This document shows positions 8,842-17,768 of a stretch of 64,000 bases of DNA, one piece after another (positions within the stretch are counted from its first letter, which is position 1; every line of letters starts with the position of its first letter). The stretch is from NCBI GenBank assembly GCA_945862465.1, contig CAMAYO010000006.1, positions 1 through 64,000 of the forward strand, read 5' to 3'. Made by a program: the position numbers and the translations under genes. Origin of the DNA: Pseudorhodobacter antarcticus. Its GTDB lineage: Bacteria; Pseudomonadota; Alphaproteobacteria; Rhodobacterales; Rhodobacteraceae. A model generated the notes under the pieces. That model was not told the DNA's origin. It was given only the letters and a program-made list of their open reading frames with translations, and did no database searches.

Positions 8842-10794
8842 ATGGCGCAGTTTCCGCATCTGTTTTCGCCACTGACACTGCGGGGCGTGACCCTGCGCAA
8901 CCGCATCTTGTCGACGGGGCATGACACCACTTTGCCCACCGATGGCACGGTAAACGCCGCCTTGGTGGAATACCACCGCGCAAGGGCCAAGGGTGGGGCG
9001 GGGTTGATTGTCACACAGGTGGCAGGCGTGCATGAAACGGCGCGCTACACGTCGCATCTGTTGATGGCCACAAGCGATGACTGCATCGCGGGCTATAGAA
9101 CCTTGGCTAAGGCCGTTCACGCCGAAGGCTGCGCCATCTTCTCGCAACTTTTCCACCCCGGGCGCGAGATTATGGAAAGTGCTGATGGTTTGCTGGCCGT
9201 GGCCTATGCCCCCTCGGCCGTGCCCAACGAGCGCTTTCATGTAATGCCCCGCGCCTTGCCCGTGGCGCTGATTGACGAGATTGTAGCAGGCTATGCCAGT
9301 GCTGCGCGCCGGATGCATCAAGCGGGGCTGGACGGGGTCGAGGTGGTGGCAAGCCATGGCTACCTGCCCGCGCAGTTCCTGAACCCCCGCCTGAACCTGC
9401 GAGACGATGCCTATGGCGGCAGCGATGCCAATCGCCAACGGTTCTTGTTGGAAGTGTGCCAAGCGATCCGCGCGGCAACAGACGAGGGCTTTGTCATCGG
9501 CCTGCGCATCAGCGGCGGAGAGCGCGATGACGCAGGCCTGACGATGGAGGAGGCTGTCACCGCCACCAAAGCCCTAGAACCGCATCTAGATTATGTGAAC
9601 GTTACCACAGGCACCTCAGCCAGTGTCGGCGGGGCTGTGCATATCGCCCCACCCATGGCCTTTGCTGCGGGCTATGTCGCGCCTGACGCAGGTGTCTTTA
9701 AACGAGCCCTGAACCTGCCCGTCTTTGTCGCAGGCCGCATCAACCAACCGCAGATCGCCGAGGCGATCTTGACCGCAGGCCAAGCCGATATGTGCGGCAT
9801 GACCCGCGCGATGATTGCTGACCCCGAAATGCCCAACAAAGCCGCCCGCGGCGCAGTTGACGACATCCGCGCCTGTATCGGGTGCAATCAGGCCTGCATC
9901 GGGCATTTTCATCGCGGCTTGCCGGTGTCGTGCATTCAGCACCCGCAAACCGGACGGGAACTGACCTATGGCAGCTTGATACCGGCCTTGGTGCCAAAGC
10001 GTGTGATGGTGGTGGGCGGCGGGCCAGCGGGCATGAAGGCCGCCGCCACCGCAGCCCAGCGCGGGCATCATGTAACGCTCTATGAGGCAGGCCGGCACCT
10101 CGGCGGCCAAGCCCTAAAAGCGCAGCTTTTGCCCGGTCGGGCCGAGTTTGGCGGCATTATCACCAACCTGACCCGCGAGATGGAACTGGCACAAGTTCAG
10201 ATCCGGCGCGGCACACGCGTAACGGTGGACCTTGTAGAGGCCGAGCGCCCCGATGTGGTGATCTTGGCCACAGGTGCGCTGCCCTATGTGCCCGATTTGC
10301 CCACTGACGGGCAGGTGCAAATCGTCACCGCTTGGCAGGTGCTAGAGGGCAAGGCCACCCCCGGGGCAAGGGTCTTGGTGGCCGATTGGCGCTGTGATTG
10401 GATTGGACCGGGCATAGCAGAACGCCTGACGCGAGCGGGCAGCCATGTGACCTTGGCGGTGAATGGCACCCATCCGGGGGAATCCTTGCCGCTGTATGTG
10501 CGCGACACGATGGCTGCGACCTTGCAGGACTTGGGGGTAGAAATCCGGCCCTATGCGCGGCTTTATGGCACTGCCGGGGATACGGTTTATCTGCAGCACA
10601 CCGCCAGTGGAGCAGCGATGGAAATCACTGGCGTCGACACGGTGGTGCTGGCGCTGGGGCATCAAAGCGTGGACGACTTGTCCGCAAGTCTTTTGGCCAG
10701 GGGGGTGGATGTGCGGATGATCGGCGATTGCCTAAGCCCGCGCACGGCGGAAGAGGCGGTGTTTGACGGGCTGAAGGCGGGGGTGGCGGTTTAA
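8842..10794 (+). CDS. NADH:flavin oxidoreductase / FAD-dependent demethylase-like protein
   Basis: A 650-residue protein of the 2,4-dienoyl-CoA reductase / trimethylamine dehydrogenase group. The N-terminal FMN TIM barrel of the Old Yellow Enzyme type begins FPHLFSPLTLRGVTLRNRI and contains HGYLPAQFLNPRLNLRDDAYGG near residue 172. A 4Fe-4S site CIGCNQACIGHF followed by a cysteine in PVSCIQH lies near residue 347. The C-terminal half is an FAD/NAD module starting RVMVVGGGPAGMKAA. Relatives include demethylases of N-methylated proline and betaines, and dienoyl-CoA reductases; I cannot choose between them. The ATG at 8842 has GAAAGG upstream and is preferred over TTG at 8836. It diverges from the iolR-type gene and stands alone. 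Confidence 0.85.
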   Translation: MAQFPHLFSPLTLRGVTLRNRILSTGHDTTLPTDGTVNAALVEYHRARAKGGAGLIVTQVAGVHETARYTSHLLMATSDDCIAGYRTLAKAVHAEGCAIFSQLFHPGREIMESADGLLAVAYAPSAVPNERFHVMPRALPVALIDEIVAGYASAARRMHQAGLDGVEVVASHGYLPAQFLNPRLNLRDDAYGGSDANRQRFLLEVCQAIRAATDEGFVIGLRISGGERDDAGLTMEEAVTATKALEPHLDYVNVTTGTSASVGGAVHIAPPMAFAAGYVAPDAGVFKRALNLPVFVAGRINQPQIAEAILTAGQADMCGMTRAMIADPEMPNKAARGAVDDIRACIGCNQACIGHFHRGLPVSCIQHPQTGRELTYGSLIPALVPKRVMVVGGGPAGMKAAATAAQRGHHVTLYEAGRHLGGQALKAQLLPGRAEFGGIITNLTREMELAQVQIRRGTRVTVDLVEAERPDVVILATGALPYVPDLPTDGQVQIVTAWQVLEGKATPGARVLVADWRCDWIGPGIAERLTRAGSHVTLAVNGTHPGESLPLYVRDTMAATLQDLGVEIRPYARLYGTAGDTVYLQHTASGAAMEITGVDTVVLALGHQSVDDLSASLLARGVDVRMIGDCLSPRTAEEAVFDGLKAGVAV

Positions 10795-10855
10795 CCCTGC
10801 CCAAAGCGGGCGCCAGCCTCCGCACCCCCAGAGTGTTCGTGTCGCAGGGAAAGGC

Positions 10856-11893
10856 TTAGGGCGCAGGGCCGACGCGGATGACGGTTTTGCCGAAATTCTC
10901 GCCACGAAGCATGGCGGCAAAGGCTGCGGGTGCGGTTTCCAAGCCGTCCATCATGGCTTCGCGATAGTGCATTTTGCCCGTTGCGATCCAGCCTGTCATA
11001 GCTGTCTCAAACGCCGCATAAAGATGTCCGAAATCTTGCGAGACGATAAACCAGCGCACCGTCATGCGTTTGCGCAGGATATGGCCCATCCACAAGCCCA
11101 AGCGGTCGGGCCCCGATGGCAGATCAGTGTCGTTATAGCCCGACACAAGGCCACAAACCGGAATGCGCGCGCTGGTGTTCAAAAGCGGCATCACCGCATC
11201 AAAAACAGCACCCCCGACATTTTCGAAATAGATGTCGATGCCCTTGGGGCAAGCGAGCTGCAATTGCGCAGCAAAATCGTTGGCTTTGTGATCCAGGCAA
11301 AGATCAAAGCCCAAACTCTCAACCGCATAGGCGCATTTCTCAGGCCCACCTGCCACGCCCACAACCCTGCACCCCAAGATCTTGCCAATCTGCCCGACCG
11401 TGGCCCCCACGGGGCCAGTGGCAGCCGCCACGCACAGGATTTCGCCCGTTTTGGGCTGGCCAATCTGGGTCAGCCCTGCCCAAGCCGTCATGCCGGGCAT
11501 CCCCAAGACGCCCAAGGCCCAACTTGGGTTTTTCGGCTTAGGCCCCAAGTTTGTGACACCGACCCCATCGGACAAGGCGTAATCCTGCCAGCCGGAATAA
11601 GACAACACCCAATCGCCCACTGCAAAACCTGCCACATGGCTTTCCACCACCTGCCCCACGGTGCCGCCGACCATCACTTCTCCCAAATTCACAGGCGGCG
11701 CGTAAGAGGGCGCATCGTTCATCCGCCCGCGCATATAGGGGTCCAATGAAAGGTACTGCGTGCGCAGCAGCATTTGGCCCACACCTGCCTTGGGTAGGGG
11801 GACTGCCTCTAGCCGCAAGGTGCTTGCCGTAGGTTCGCCCAACGGGCGCTCTGCCAAGACGATGCGGCGGTTGAGGGTTGCGGTTTGGGGCAT
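10856..11893 (-). CDS. NADP-dependent medium-chain oxidoreductase (CurA/leukotriene B4 dehydrogenase-like)
   Basis: A 345-residue zinc-free member of the medium-chain dehydrogenase/reductase family. The N-terminal GroES-like domain carries LSLDPYMRGRMND near residue 50, typical of the CurA/PTGR/P1-zeta-crystallin branch. The Rossmann segment AAATGPVGATVGQIGKILGCRVVGVAGG lies near residue 155. This family reduces the C=C bond of enals and enones with NADPH. The ATG at 11891-11893 has a purine-rich GAAAGAAG upstream. It converges on the flavin oxidoreductase gene and has no operon partner. Confidence 0.88.
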   Translation of the reverse strand: MPQTATLNRRIVLAERPLGEPTASTLRLEAVPLPKAGVGQMLLRTQYLSLDPYMRGRMNDAPSYAPPVNLGEVMVGGTVGQVVESHVAGFAVGDWVLSYSGWQDYALSDGVGVTNLGPKPKNPSWALGVLGMPGMTAWAGLTQIGQPKTGEILCVAAATGPVGATVGQIGKILGCRVVGVAGGPEKCAYAVESLGFDLCLDHKANDFAAQLQLACPKGIDIYFENVGGAVFDAVMPLLNTSARIPVCGLVSGYNDTDLPSGPDRLGLWMGHILRKRMTVRWFIVSQDFGHLYAAFETAMTGWIATGKMHYREAMMDGLETAPAAFAAMLRGENFGKTVIRVGPAP

Positions 11894-11975
11894 GGGGCTT
11901 CTTTCTGTTTCAACGGCAGGTTTAATTCAGGCCAAGTGTTGATCGCGCACAAAGCCAACACAAGAGCCAACGGGC

Positions 11976-12441
11976 ATGGGGGGCTACGGGCAGCGTCTGG
12001 CGGGTGTATCAGCGCTAAATGAACCGCATGGGCATTTGGACTTTGGGGGGAGCCAACAGGGCGATGAACCTTCTTGCCATTGCCTTAGACGTGTCCGGTT
12101 GCACCGGTTGGTGCTGATTGGCGCGTCTGGCGCGGCCCCAAAAGTGAAGGTGAGCGACATTATAGGGTTAAGGCAGCGCGGCGACCAACGGGCTGGCGAG
12201 AATACTCTGAGGTCTGCACAACCATCGGGTGGCGCGCGGCCTTGCAACCGTGGTAAACGTTGCGCATCCAGATGAGTTTGTGATGGGCTGCGGCAAGTCG
12301 AACGTGGACGAGGTTTTCCACAACCTGCCCCGCGCCTTGGCCAAACCCATCTTCTCGACCGTGTTTCACACGCCGATCTTGCGCAATGCCCTTGGCCAAG
12401 CCAGCGGTCTGCGCGGCGCGGCCTGCCTGAGGAAAGACTGA
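11976..12441 (+). pseudogene. Broken ROK-family sugar kinase (fructokinase/NagK-like), C-terminal remnant
   Basis: The region reads as the last 150 or so residues of a ROK kinase split over two frames. Frame A (11976-12275) gives a decayed zinc-site region (SCHCLRRVRLHRLV where CxCGxxGCxE is expected), then DIIGLRQRGDQRAGENTL, which matches the usual helix after it. Frame B (from about 12211) continues with HRVARGLATVVNVAHPDEFV, MGCGKSNVDEVFHNLPRAL and HTPILRNALGQASGLRGAACL. These are the closing motifs of E. coli Mak/NagK-type kinases. The N-terminal ATP-binding part is missing. The stop TGA (12439-12441) overlaps the ATG of the next gene, so the old operon junction survives. I see no intact copy nearby. 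Confidence 0.75.
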
Positions 12442-13220
12442 TGGAACTGCAAGCGCGCTACGACCTGTGCCACGCCCTGATCCAAGAAGCGGGGGCCTTG
12501 GCCCAAGGCTATTTCAACAACCTGTCCGCCCTGACGATCAAGTCCAAGGGCCTGCAAGACATGGTGTCAGAGGCCGATCTGAACACTGAAGTGCTGATCA
12601 AATCGCGCATCGCGGCAGCCTTTCCCCAAGATGCCTTCTTGGGCGAAGAAACCGGTGTAACGGCTTTTACCCAAGGCCAAGGTATCTGGGTCGTAGACCC
12701 TATCGATGGCACGCAGCCCTTTGTTTCCGGCATGTCAAACTGGTGTGTGTCCATAGCCTTTGTGCGCGACAGTGTTGTTCAATTCGGCATGGTCTATGCC
12801 CCTGTGCGCAATGAGCTTTTCGCCGGCGGCAAAGGTTTTCCCGCCACGTTGAATGGCGCCCCCATGCCCCGACACCCCGGCAAATCCCTGCGCGAGGGGA
12901 TCACCGCCATGGGCTATAACACCCGCATCCCCGTCGGGGATTTTATGCGCCCCTTCGAAGCGCTGTTGCGCGCAGGCGGAATGTTCTTTCGCGACGGATC
13001 AGGCGCTTTGAACCTGTCCTACGTCGCCGCGGGCCGCCTGCTGGGTTACTTTGAGCCCCATATCAATTCATGGGACTGCTTGGGCGCCATCGCCGTGATC
13101 GAAGCCGCGGGCCTGCGCGTCAGCGACTTTCTGGCCAATGACGGCCTGACCAAAGGCAACGCGATCATCGCGGGCGTGCCAGAGGTTTACGAAGAGCTCG
13201 TGCGAATTTCCAAACTATAA
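12441..13220 (+). CDS. Inositol monophosphatase family phosphatase
   Basis: A 259-residue Mg-dependent phosphatase of the IMPase/HisN/CysQ superfamily. The metal-site motifs are present: GEETG near residue 69, WVVDPIDGTQPF near residue 83 and SWDCLGAIAVIEAAGL near residue 210. Residue Q replaces the more usual N in DGTxNF, as in some sugar- and histidinol-phosphatase members. Its ATG overlaps the stop of the broken ROK kinase by one base, so it was the second gene of a kinase-phosphatase operon and is now without an intact partner. The substrate is unknown; sugar phosphate, inositol phosphate or histidinol phosphate are all possible. Confidence 0.88.
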   Translation: MELQARYDLCHALIQEAGALAQGYFNNLSALTIKSKGLQDMVSEADLNTEVLIKSRIAAAFPQDAFLGEETGVTAFTQGQGIWVVDPIDGTQPFVSGMSNWCVSIAFVRDSVVQFGMVYAPVRNELFAGGKGFPATLNGAPMPRHPGKSLREGITAMGYNTRIPVGDFMRPFEALLRAGGMFFRDGSGALNLSYVAAGRLLGYFEPHINSWDCLGAIAVIEAAGLRVSDFLANDGLTKGNAIIAGVPEVYEELVRISKL

Positions 13221-13254
13221 CGAACCGCCGCAGCGAGCGTTCATTCGGCATGGG

Positions 13255-14019
13255 TTACACCCGATCAGGGCTCATTCTGGCCAAAACTTTGTCCATCGCG
13301 TCCTCCCAAGCCCCCAGCGCATTCTGCGCTCTCAGGGTCGAGACAAGGGCTTCGGTGATACCGCCCGGGGTCGTGACACCTCGCACGATATCCTCCAGTG
13401 GTTCACTTGCTTGCAGCAGCACCTCGGCATTGCCACGAAAGGTCTCGGCCACCAATCTCTGGGCGGTTTTGGGTGGCAGGCCGTGGGCAGAATACCAATC
13501 GGCCAGTTGCCGCATCAAAAACATAGACGCGCCCGACATGGCCCCAAAAACGGCAGCCGTCTCGAAAGGCTCTTGTGCGTCAAATTCATGCACAGGACCA
13601 AGATGCGACAAAAAGCGCTGCCATGCAGGATCAGGCGGAAATAAAAGCGATGGCCCCGCCTGAAACGCATTGGCAAATCCCGGCATCATGCTGCAAAATC
13701 CGACCGCCGGGGCACAGGCCGCTTGCAAGGGGCCTAACCCTGCGCCCGCCATGGTCGACAGCACCGATTGCCCTTGGCGAAACACCAAGCCCCGCAAAAT
13801 CTCCAACCCCTCGGCGGCGGGCAGACAGACCAGCACCATATCCGTCTGATCGACAACCGCCTGATTGCTGGCGGCGATTTTCACGCCGTAGCGTGCTGCA
13901 AGGGTCTTCGCCCGTTCCACTCCGCGCGGCGATACGATGAAGTCATAGGGCGAGCCCTGCGCCCCGCGGATCAGGTATTCCGCAAGCGACCCAACCCCCA
14001 GAACCCCAATTTTGGTCAT
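13255..14019 (-). CDS. Pyrroline-5-carboxylate reductase-like NAD(P)-binding protein
   Basis: A 254-residue protein of the ProC / 6-phosphogluconate-dehydrogenase-like type. The N-terminal Rossmann motif is GVLGVGSLAEYLIRGA. The C-terminal helical part shows ETFRGNAEVLLQASEPLEDIVRGVTTPGGITEALVSTLR, which is the ProC dimer signature (PGG-T region). It overlaps the upstream aminotransferase gene by 4 bp (ATGA), so the two form an operon. That pairing suggests reduction of a cyclic imine or imino acid formed after transamination, not ordinary proline synthesis. This is inference. Confidence 0.85.
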   Translation of the reverse strand: MTKIGVLGVGSLAEYLIRGAQGSPYDFIVSPRGVERAKTLAARYGVKIAASNQAVVDQTDMVLVCLPAAEGLEILRGLVFRQGQSVLSTMAGAGLGPLQAACAPAVGFCSMMPGFANAFQAGPSLLFPPDPAWQRFLSHLGPVHEFDAQEPFETAAVFGAMSGASMFLMRQLADWYSAHGLPPKTAQRLVAETFRGNAEVLLQASEPLEDIVRGVTTPGGITEALVSTLRAQNALGAWEDAMDKVLARMSPDRV

Positions 14020-15335
14020 GGCATTTCGTCCAGTACCAAGCCGACAGCATGGGCAGTGGCGGCAATATCTGCCTCCGTGTGCACGATCGACGACAGCGAA
14101 TGCAGCGTGGCCGAGGGGTTCATGTAAACCCCTTTGTCCATCAGGCGCAGCGCAAAATCGCGAAACTTTGCGCGATCCACATGGCCGCAGAAGTCGCGGT
14201 AATCTGTGACCTCGTCCAGATCCGTGAAAAAGATCTGGAACATCGAATTTACGCTCTGCACCACGATCTTGTGCCGGTTGGACAGACGGGCGACCCGCGT
14301 CACTTCAGCGGCCATTTTCTGGCCCAAGTCTTTGATTTTGCGAAAGCCCGCTTGATTGTCGGCGAGCATCGTTTGCAGCATCGTCTTGGTGACATGCAAC
14401 GCCAGGCGGCCCGCATTATGGGTGCCAAAGTGCAAAACCTTGCCCCACTCCAGCCCCGACATGACATCGTCACGCCCCCCGATCAGGGCCATGGGCATAC
14501 CGCCCCCAATGGCCTTGCCATAGGTGACAATATCGGGCGTCAGGCCATACAACTCAGCACAACCGCCCGCCGCCAAACGAAAGCCCGTCACGGTTTCATC
14601 CAAATAGAACAGCGCGCCATATTCGCGGCACAACTCCTGTATGCGCATCAGATAGCCCGGCTTAGGCGGGATGACGCCCATGTTTGACATGACACCCTCG
14701 GTGACGACACAGGCCGCCTCGCGCCCATGTAGGGCCATAGCGCGTTCAAGGGCTGGTATATCATTCCAGCGCACCACAATCGTGTCGGCAAAGCTTTCTT
14801 CCAGAATGCCCGAACTGTCGGGAATGCGGATCGGGCTGTTGGGATGGCCCAAAGCCGCCATGGGCATCGGATTGGTATTGACCAGAACCGAATCCCACCA
14901 GCCATGATAATGGCCTTCGAACTTGATGATTTTGCGCCGCCCGGTGTGGCCACGCGCCAGCCGAAACGCGGCCATACCGGCCTCGGTGCCCGTATTGGCA
15001 AAGCGCACCTTGTCGACATGCGGCAACAAGGCCACCAGCATTTCCGCGACCTCAACCTCGACCTCCAACGCGGTCGCAAAATGCGACCCGCGCAGAATTT
15101 CGCGAGAGACGGTTTCAACAATGGCAGGATGGGCATGCCCAAGGGGCAGCGCACCAAAGGCCATCATCCAATCGATGTATTCTCGGCCATCCACATCATA
15201 AAGCCGCGCGCCCTGACCATGCGACATATAACGGGGCGCGCCGCCAAAGGTCGCCGGCCCGCGCGAGGCCGAAGACACCCCCTCGACCAGAACCTTCAGG
15301 CCACGTTCAAACAAGGATTGCGAGGTGTTGGGCAA
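14016..15335 (-). CDS. Class III aminotransferase (glutamate-1-semialdehyde aminomutase-like)
   Basis: A 439-residue PLP enzyme. The cofactor lysine is in DIVTYGKAIGGGMPMALIGG, near residue 270. Substrate and cofactor loops FANTGTEAGMAAFRLARGHTGR and YHGWWDSVL are visible near residues 110-150, and the aspartate of FYLDETVTGFR lies near 245. It resembles GSA aminomutase but is probably a catabolic aminotransferase, because hemL would not be expected with a ProC-like partner. The first codon is TTG at 15333-15335, with a strong GGAGG at 15342-15347; no ATG lies nearby in frame. It is the first gene of a two-gene operon. Confidence 0.87.
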   Translation of the reverse strand: MPNTSQSLFERGLKVLVEGVSSASRGPATFGGAPRYMSHGQGARLYDVDGREYIDWMMAFGALPLGHAHPAIVETVSREILRGSHFATALEVEVEVAEMLVALLPHVDKVRFANTGTEAGMAAFRLARGHTGRRKIIKFEGHYHGWWDSVLVNTNPMPMAALGHPNSPIRIPDSSGILEESFADTIVVRWNDIPALERAMALHGREAACVVTEGVMSNMGVIPPKPGYLMRIQELCREYGALFYLDETVTGFRLAAGGCAELYGLTPDIVTYGKAIGGGMPMALIGGRDDVMSGLEWGKVLHFGTHNAGRLALHVTKTMLQTMLADNQAGFRKIKDLGQKMAAEVTRVARLSNRHKIVVQSVNSMFQIFFTDLDEVTDYRDFCGHVDRAKFRDFALRLMDKGVYMNPSATLHSLSSIVHTEADIAATAHAVGLVLDEMP

Positions 15336-15533
15336 GGCGGGCCTCCAATAGGATTTGGATAGTGATCCCTGTTCTCAGCCTCAAAGACAATAAGCAAAGA
15401 GGGTCACCTAAGAGATCAACTTTTCAACCAAGATCCCCCAAAAGCCATCGCAGCCCCCTCAGCATTGAAAACCCAAAGAAAAACCGCCGCGATCAAACCG
15501 CAGCGGCCCGTCACCCTTTGTCCCAATACTCCC

Positions 15534-15551
15534 GCCGCAGGCACCTGCGGC
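15534..15551. repeat. Intergenic hairpin of the Rhodobacteraceae REP type
   Basis: The arms GCCGCAG and CTGCGGC enclose GCAC, and the left flank reads CCCAATACTCCC. Read on the minus strand this is a GC hairpin followed by GGGAGTATTGGG. The same plan (GC hairpin followed by a GGGATATTTG-like tail) occurs at 41590-41630 and 62452-62509. It lies in the 243-bp gap between the aminotransferase and gcdH. Nothing else was found in that gap. Confidence 0.55.
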
Positions 15552-15578
15552 GCAAACCTTCAAGCCCAAGCGGTGCCC

Positions 15579-16799
15579 TTAAAAGAACGCCTGCAAGCCC
15601 GTAATTGCCCGCCCCAAGATCAGCGCGTGCACGTCATGCGTGCCTTCATAGGTGTTGACCGTTTCCAAGTTCACCATGTGGCGCATGATCTGGTAGTCTT
15701 CCTGAATACCGTTGCCGCCGTGCATATCACGCGCCCAGCGCGCCGCTTCCAGCGCCTTGCCGCAATTGTTGCGCTTGATGATAGAAATCATCTCAGGCGC
15801 TGCATTCGCATCATCCAGCAAGCGGCCTACGCGAAGGCAGGCTTGCAGGCCCAGCGACACTTCGGTCATCATATTGGCCAATTTCAGTTGGAACAGTTGG
15901 GTCTGCGCCAAGGGTTTGCCGAACTGCTTGCGGTCCAGCCCATATTGGCGCGCCGATTCCATGCAGAACTCGGCAGCGCCCATCACGCCCCAAGCAATGC
16001 CATAGCGCGCACGGTTCAAGCAGCCAAACGGGCCTTTGAGCCCTTCAACAAAGGGCAACAGCGCGTCTTCGCCAACTTCCACATCCTTCATCACAATCTC
16101 GCCCGTGATGGAGGCGCGCAGGCTTAACTTGCCGCCAATTTTGGGGGCCGTCAGCCCCTTGGTGCCCTTATCCAGCACAAAGCCCCTGATCTTGCCGCCA
16201 TGCGCTTCGGATTTGGCCCAAACCACAAACACATCCGCGATGGGGGCGTTGGAAATCCACATCTTGGCACCATTCAGCACGTAGCCGTTGGCGGTCTTTT
16301 TCGCATGGGTCTTCATGCCCGCAGGGTCTGACCCCGCATCAGGTTCGGTCAAGCCAAAGCAGCCGATCCATTCACCCGAGGCCAGCTTGGGCAAATATTT
16401 CTGGCGCTGCGCTTCGGTGCCATAGGCATAGATCGGGTACATCACCAGCGAGGATTGCACCGACATCATCGACCGATAGCCCGAATCCACCCGCTCCACT
16501 TCCCGCGCGATCAGACCGTAGGCCACATAGGTCGATCCCAGCCCGCCGTATTCTTCGGGAATGGTCGACCCAAGCAGCCCCATCGCCCCCATTTCGCGGA
16601 AAATTTCAGGGTCCGAGGATTCCTCGCGGTAGGCTGCAATCACGCGCGGTTGCAGCTTTTCTTGCGCATAGGTGTGCGCGGCCTCGGCCAGCATACGTTC
16701 TTCTTCGCTTAACTGGTCAGCGAAACGGAAGGGGTCTTGCCAATCAAACCGCCCCAGATCGGGCGCATCTTTGGCTTTCAGCTTCGGGCGGTCTGTCAT
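15579..16799 (-). CDS. gcdH: Glutaryl-CoA dehydrogenase
   Basis: A 406-residue acyl-CoA dehydrogenase that oxidises and decarboxylates glutaryl-CoA to crotonyl-CoA in lysine and tryptophan breakdown. Family features are [40 protein letters not shown] in the first third, [18 protein letters not shown] and [20 protein letters not shown] in the middle, and the catalytic glutamate in [20 protein letters not shown] near the C-terminus. The ATG at 16797-16799 follows GGAGAG; an in-frame start at 16889 would cross the divergent control region. It diverges from the LysR-type gene, the usual gcdH-gcdR arrangement. Confidence 0.94.
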   Translation of the reverse strand: MTDRPKLKAKDAPDLGRFDWQDPFRFADQLSEEERMLAEAAHTYAQEKLQPRVIAAYREESSDPEIFREMGAMGLLGSTIPEEYGGLGSTYVAYGLIAREVERVDSGYRSMMSVQSSLVMYPIYAYGTEAQRQKYLPKLASGEWIGCFGLTEPDAGSDPAGMKTHAKKTANGYVLNGAKMWISNAPIADVFVVWAKSEAHGGKIRGFVLDKGTKGLTAPKIGGKLSLRASITGEIVMKDVEVGEDALLPFVEGLKGPFGCLNRARYGIAWGVMGAAEFCMESARQYGLDRKQFGKPLAQTQLFQLKLANMMTEVSLGLQACLRVGRLLDDANAAPEMISIIKRNNCGKALEAARWARDMHGGNGIQEDYQIMRHMVNLETVNTYEGTHDVHALILGRAITGLQAFF

Positions 16800-16874
16800 G
16801 GCACTCTCCATCATTCTTTCCTGACATCTGCCACAGAATGAGGCAGAATGCCACCGAAACGACCTCACCATATC

Positions 16875-16889
16875 ATGAGGAAACCTCAT
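16875..16889. promoter_or_regulatory. Candidate LysR-type binding palindrome
   Basis: ATGAGG-AAA-CCTCAT is a perfect inverted repeat immediately before the ATG (16890) of the LysR-type gene and 76 bp upstream of gcdH. It contains the T-N11-A spacing of LysR boxes (T16876 to A16888). Its position suggests autoregulation together with activation of gcdH. The GAGG inside it is also the only visible ribosome-binding sequence of the LysR gene. Confidence 0.5.
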
Positions 16890-17765
16890 ATGCTTGCGCG
16901 CCGCTATCTGCCCTCGATCCCCTCTTTGCTGGCGCTTGAAGCCGTGGATAGGTTAGGCACAGCCTCGGCTGCAGCTGCCGAGTTGAACCTGACGCAGGGC
17001 GCCGTCAGCCGTCAGTTGCAGGTGCTAGAAGGTCAATTGGGCGTGGCCCTCTTGGTGCGCGACAGGCACCGCTTGCGGCTTACCCCTGCGGCGCAAGATT
17101 TTGTCACCGAAGCCCGCGCCACTTTGCACAGGCTTGATCAAGCCGCCCTCGCCCTGCGCGCCAATCCCAGCGGCGGGTCACTGAACTTAGCCATCTTGCC
17201 CGCCTTCGGGATGCACTGGCTGGCCCCGCGCTTGGCAAAATTCGCAGGGCTTCATCCAGAAGTGACGGTGAACCTGTCGACCCGCCTGAAACCCTTCGAT
17301 TTCACCGAAAGCCGCTTTGACGCCGCCATTCATTACGGGCGGCAAGACTGGGCAGGGGTCGACTATCTGAAACTGACGGACGAAGAAATCCTCGCCGTAG
17401 CCGCCCCTGCCCTTGCCCCCATCGCCGCAGCCCATCAGGCCCTTACCCTGCCCCTGCTGCAACTTGACAGCCGCACAGGCGATTGGGGCCGTTGGCTGGC
17501 GCATCATGGCAGCGCAGGGTTGCGCCCGCCCGCGATGATGTTCGATCAATTCGCCACCATGCAGCAAGCCGCCATCCACGGCATGGGCGCGGCCCTTTTG
17601 CCCGTTTACCTGATCACCCGCGATTTAGCCGAAGGTCGCCTTGTGCCCTTGTTCGGCCCGCCCATACGCGCCTTGGGCAGCTATTATTTGGTCTGGCCCA
17701 AAGACCGCCCAAAGCGCGCGCCATTAACCTCGTTCATCACCTGGCTGGGTGGCGAACTTGGCTAG
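16890..17765 (+). CDS. LysR-family regulator, GcvA/GcdR-like
   Basis: A 291-residue LysR-type regulator. The N-terminal winged helix is [52 protein letters not shown] (read in two parts, residues 6-58). The effector domain follows from about residue 90 ([22 protein letters not shown]). The start [13 protein letters not shown] matches the GcvA-like branch. It diverges from gcdH, so control of glutaryl-CoA breakdown is likely. The downstream FAD gene starts 4 bp after its stop, so the three genes to 20451 may be one transcript. Confidence 0.88.
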   Translation: MLARRYLPSIPSLLALEAVDRLGTASAAAAELNLTQGAVSRQLQVLEGQLGVALLVRDRHRLRLTPAAQDFVTEARATLHRLDQAALALRANPSGGSLNLAILPAFGMHWLAPRLAKFAGLHPEVTVNLSTRLKPFDFTESRFDAAIHYGRQDWAGVDYLKLTDEEILAVAAPALAPIAAAHQALTLPLLQLDSRTGDWGRWLAHHGSAGLRPPAMMFDQFATMQQAAIHGMGAALLPVYLITRDLAEGRLVPLFGPPIRALGSYYLVWPKDRPKRAPLTSFITWLGGELG

Positions 17766-17768
17766 ACC

